From Muribaculum sp. (GTDB lineage: Bacteria > Bacteroidota > Bacteroidia > Bacteroidales > Muribaculaceae): DNA of 64,000 nt. Where the stretch lies: positions 62,001-126,000 of the forward strand of contig VSOZ01000005.1 of the NCBI GenBank assembly GCA_009775095.1. The letters are read 5' to 3'. Of the stretch, positions 61,494 to 64,000 are shown piece by piece. Within the stretch, counting starts at the first letter, position 1. Each line of letters starts with the position of its first letter. Position numbers and translations under genes: made by a program. The notes below the pieces were generated by a model. The model did no database searches, was not told where the DNA came from, and saw nothing but the letters and a program-made list of their open reading frames with translations.

Positions 61494-62177
61494 ATGGCAC
61501 TTATATATAGCGAAACACGATTGGCCGACGTAATCGCCAACGAAACATCGGTCATACCGGTAATAAATCGCTTCGGCATAAATCTCGGAACGGGCGATGC
61601 CACTGTCGATTCGATATGTCGCGCCCGCAACCTTGACACTGATTTTTTCCTCGCCATACTTAATACGTTTATAAACGAAGGTTATTTTCCGGAGGAGAAA
61701 TTGCGAGGCTTCAAAGCATCGGAAATAATAGATTATCTCGTAAAGACCAACGCATACTACAGTCGTTTTCAACTGCCCAATATACGACGTCATTTCACCA
61801 TGCTGCTAAACTCGGCCGGCGACGGCAACAGTAATCTCGAGCTTATGCTGAAGTTTTATCAAGGGCTTGAGAACGACCTCATGGCAAGGATAGAGCGCGA
61901 CACAAAAGAGTGGTTTCCGGCAATTCTTGCAGCGGCAAACGGCGTCACCGGAGCGGCTGTCATAGAGCACGAAGAGGAAACACTCGTAGAGGATAAGCTC
62001 AATGACCTGAAAAGCATGTTTATCAAGCACTTGTCGGGCGATTACGACTTAAACCTATGTTATGGCGTCATTGTGGCCATAGTGACTCTGGAAAAAGACC
62101 TGAGGCAAAACAATCGCATACGCAACCGTATACTGCTGCCGGTAAGCCGTTCATTGCTACAAAACAAAAACCTTTAA
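61494..62177 (+). CDS. Hemerythrin/RIC-like helical protein
   Basis: 227 residues. The N-terminal part (LADVIANETSVIPVINRFGINLGTGDATVDSIC) matches the DUF542/ScdA-type segment seen before hemerythrin domains in iron-sulfur repair (RIC) proteins. The helical rest aligns by pattern with a hemerythrin domain (YLVKTNAYYSRFQLPNIRRH). As I recall close relatives, histidines stand where this protein has N (KTNAYY), R/D (RIERDTKEWF) and N (QNNRIRN), so few iron ligands remain. Its start lies 35 bases after the cyclo-ligase gene, and the LuxR regulator starts 3 bases after its stop. Confidence 0.75.
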   Translation: MALIYSETRLADVIANETSVIPVINRFGINLGTGDATVDSICRARNLDTDFFLAILNTFINEGYFPEEKLRGFKASEIIDYLVKTNAYYSRFQLPNIRRHFTMLLNSAGDGNSNLELMLKFYQGLENDLMARIERDTKEWFPAILAAANGVTGAAVIEHEEETLVEDKLNDLKSMFIKHLSGDYDLNLCYGVIVAIVTLEKDLRQNNRIRNRILLPVSRSLLQNKNL

Positions 62178-62180
62178 GCC

Positions 62181-62708
62181 ATGAATATAGCCCTGCAGCT
62201 TGACGACACGCTACAGGCCATAGGTCTGCGCTATCTGTTCTTAAATTACTTCGATATTGATGTCGACATAATTTCGGAGGCTATGCCTGACGCTGCCGAT
62301 ACACCGTCGACGCTTTATATTGTGTCCCCGACTTCATACTGCCGCAACATAGACTTTTATGCCATGCGACGCACAAGGACTATAGTGACCGGAGAGGGGA
62401 AAGGTATGTTGCACATAAACAATAGTGAATCGGATATTTTAGAACAACTTCGCGAACTTATAAATGTACGAAAGTTTCAGGAGACAACACAATCGGCCGA
62501 ACTGACTCAACGTGAAGTGGATGTACTTCGTCTTGTGGCAATGGGACTTATAAACAAAGAGATCGCCGACAAGCTAAACATAAGTTTCAACACCGTACTG
62601 TCGCACCGCAAAAATATTACCGCAAAACTCGGTATAAGGAGTGTGTCGGGGCTGAGCGTGTACGCAATGATGAACGGCTACATAAATGAAACCGACTTAA
62701 ATTTATAA
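62181..62708 (+). CDS. LuxR-type transcriptional regulator
   Basis: 175 residues. The C-terminal LuxR/GerE helix-turn-helix (about 108-165) is complete: LTQREVDVLRLVAMGLINKEIADKLNISFNTVLSHRKNITAKLGIRS. The N-terminal 100 residues are too short and lack the aspartate pocket of a normal receiver, so regulation by phosphorylation is unlikely. It is tightly paired with the preceding hemerythrin-like gene, which probably supplies the signal. Targets are unknown. Confidence 0.88.
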   Translation: MNIALQLDDTLQAIGLRYLFLNYFDIDVDIISEAMPDAADTPSTLYIVSPTSYCRNIDFYAMRRTRTIVTGEGKGMLHINNSESDILEQLRELINVRKFQETTQSAELTQREVDVLRLVAMGLINKEIADKLNISFNTVLSHRKNITAKLGIRSVSGLSVYAMMNGYINETDLNL

Positions 62709-62738
62709 CTACACGACCATATAAACCGATTATTATCC

Positions 62739-64000
62739 ATGAATATCAGATTGAATTTATTACTCCTTGCAGTATGTAGCCTTACAGCGACAACAGCACA
62801 ATCGAAGGACTATTCGTCAGAAATAACCGCCCGTCAGCACGCAAGCAACTATTTTGCATATCCTTATCTTGATGCTCCCGCACCGCATCAGACTCCGGCA
62901 CCGAAAGGATACGTACCGTTTCACCTCGAGCACTACGGCCGTCACGGAAGCCGCTATCTTATTGATGAAAAACAATATACACGCTCGGTGGAAATTCTCG
63001 AAATCGCCGAACGAAACGGCAAACTAACGCCACTCGGCCGTCGTGTGCTTGACCATATACGCGATTTCTGCCTTACGGCTAAGGACCGCGGAGGCGATCT
63101 GTCAGACCGAGGCGCGCTACAACACAAAGCCATAGCAAAACGCATGACCGAAAACTATCCGGAGATTTTCATGACCGACGCCTATGTAAATGCACGTTCC
63201 ACAATAGTTGAACGGTGTATACTGTCCATGCTCAACGGTCTTGATGCTCTTCATACAGCCAATCCGTCACTAAAAATAACAAGCGATGCAAGCCGTGCCG
63301 ACATGCACTACATAAATCTCGATCATGACACAATAAAGGCAAAGCGCAGTCACGCAACCCGTGCAGCCTATAGAAAATTCAGCAAACGTCATGCAAACAA
63401 AGGCGAGTTTCTTAATAAATTGATCACCGACCCTGAATTTGCAGCTGACAGTATCGACATGAAGGCTCTGTTCAACGACCTGTTTCCTGTCCTTGCCAAT
63501 GACCAAAGCCATATAGGTCGCGAATGGTTGCTGGAGGAAGTATTCACACCGGAAGAGATACACCAACGATGGCTGTGCCGCAATGCCAAATGGTTTATCC
63601 ATGGCGGCAATTCAAAACTTACAGACAACAAGGTGCCCTATATACAAGGCAACCTGCTCACCAACATCATAGAAAGTGCAGATACCGCCGCAGTGTCATC
63701 AAACATAAGCGCCAACCTACGCTACGGCCATGACGGAGTGGTGTTGCCGTTGGCCGTACTTATGGAAATAGACGATTATGGCCGGGAAATAAACGACCTT
63801 GAAGCTGTAGGACAGGTGTGGCGCGATTATCTTGTTGTACCTATGGCCGCAAACATACAGATGATATTTTATCGTCCGGAAGGCTCAGTCAATCCCGACG
63901 AAGTACTTGTAAAAGTCATGCTTAACGAGCGTGAAGTACGCTTACCAATAGAGACTTATACCCCGCCCTATTATCCATGGAGCGCACTTCGCCGATACTA
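62739..64000 (+). CDS. Histidine-type phosphatase, Minpp-like (partial)
   Basis: At least 420 residues; the frame is open to the window end. A signal peptide (LLLLAVCSLTATTAQ) directs export. The histidine-phosphatase motif is EHYGRHGSRY with R68 and nucleophile H69. The second-half motif is YGHDGVVLPL (H331, D332), i.e. HD where acid phosphatases have HD/HAE. This matches the multiple inositol polyphosphate phosphatases (phytases) of gut Bacteroidales; the true substrate is unproven. It starts 30 bases after the LuxR gene and could belong to the same transcript. Confidence 0.88.
   Translation, partial: MNIRLNLLLLAVCSLTATTAQSKDYSSEITARQHASNYFAYPYLDAPAPHQTPAPKGYVPFHLEHYGRHGSRYLIDEKQYTRSVEILEIAERNGKLTPLGRRVLDHIRDFCLTAKDRGGDLSDRGALQHKAIAKRMTENYPEIFMTDAYVNARSTIVERCILSMLNGLDALHTANPSLKITSDASRADMHYINLDHDTIKAKRSHATRAAYRKFSKRHANKGEFLNKLITDPEFAADSIDMKALFNDLFPVLANDQSHIGREWLLEEVFTPEEIHQRWLCRNAKWFIHGGNSKLTDNKVPYIQGNLLTNIIESADTAAVSSNISANLRYGHDGVVLPLAVLMEIDDYGREINDLEAVGQVWRDYLVVPMAANIQMIFYRPEGSVNPDEVLVKVMLNEREVRLPIETYTPPYYPWSALRRY

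Noticed and set aside
1..64000. CRISPR array, rRNA operon, intact insertion sequence or prophage
   Set aside because: No regularly spaced identical repeats, rRNA-like sequence, transposase or phage structural gene was seen.

Overview
The window reads as a chromosomal segment of a gut Bacteroidales bacterium, most likely a member of the Muribaculaceae or a close relative. The pointers are promoter -7 boxes of the Bacteroidota type (TAnnTTTG) before many genes, few visible Shine-Dalgarno sequences, and family-typical genes: DUF5686 outer-membrane protein, DUF4923, the bL38-type DUF4295 protein behind rpmB-rpmG, a GT3 glycogen synthase beside an alpha-glucan phosphorylase, dipeptidyl peptidase IV, an EF-G2-like factor, a four-helix-bundle protein and a Minpp-type phosphatase. 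No rRNA, tRNA, CRISPR array, intact insertion sequence or prophage was seen. The assignment is inference from gene content; no database search was possible.

Layout. 0-18 kb is mostly housekeeping: glutamate dehydrogenase, a cytoplasmic trypsin-like protease operon of unknown role, flavodoxin, a DUF5686 protein divergent from a CYTH protein, queuosine genes queD-queE, rlmD, a LysE-type exporter, two convergent NlpC/P60 hydrolases, phosphoglycerate mutase and pyruvate phosphate dikinase. 18-22.4 kb is the most accessory-like part: a cluster of hairpins sharing a GTC-GGR-GAC core, a frameshifted ORF6N gene, an ADP-ribosylglycohydrolase, a DUF6291-like gene, a Crp/Fnr regulator and an SDR oxidoreductase. 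22.4-31 kb holds fcl and gmd (GDP-fucose) split by a four-helix-bundle gene, and a tight minus-strand run panC-panD-ffh-hydrolase-membrane MurF-like ligase-ddl-gmd. 31-45 kb carries a PHP phosphoesterase, recR with a GNAT gene, yqgE, the glycogen pair, the ribosomal trio rpmB-rpmG-DUF4295, menD, nadE and an EF-G paralogue. 45-58.7 kb has rubrerythrin, a small lipoprotein, a six-gene minus-strand run (REC-REC-PPDK_N protein, coiled-coil protein, DPP4, membrane protein, miaA, secreted protein) and kup. 58.8-64 kb is a plus-strand run: dCMP deaminase, C-terminal protease, formyl-THF cyclo-ligase, hemerythrin-like protein, LuxR regulator and a histidine phosphatase cut by the window end.

Working together. 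Energy and carbon genes (gdhA, ppdK, gpmA, glycogen synthase and phosphorylase) fit a saccharolytic anaerobe that stores glycogen and uses PPi-linked glycolysis. Menaquinone (menD), NAD (nadE) and pantothenate (panCD) genes point to cofactor self-sufficiency. gmd/fcl supply GDP-fucose for surface glycans. DPP4, CtpA, the two C40 hydrolases and the phosphatase handle envelope or periplasmic substrates.

The best candidates for undescribed biology are: the alpha/beta hydrolase, membrane-anchored MurF-like ligase and Ddl cluster; the response-regulator/PPDK_N fusion, which lacks the catalytic phosphohistidine domain and has an operator-like palindrome at its promoter; the covarying hairpin family beside a gene remnant; the protease, zinc ribbon and chaperone-like operon at the left end; and the hemerythrin-like protein, with apparently missing iron ligands, paired with a LuxR regulator.
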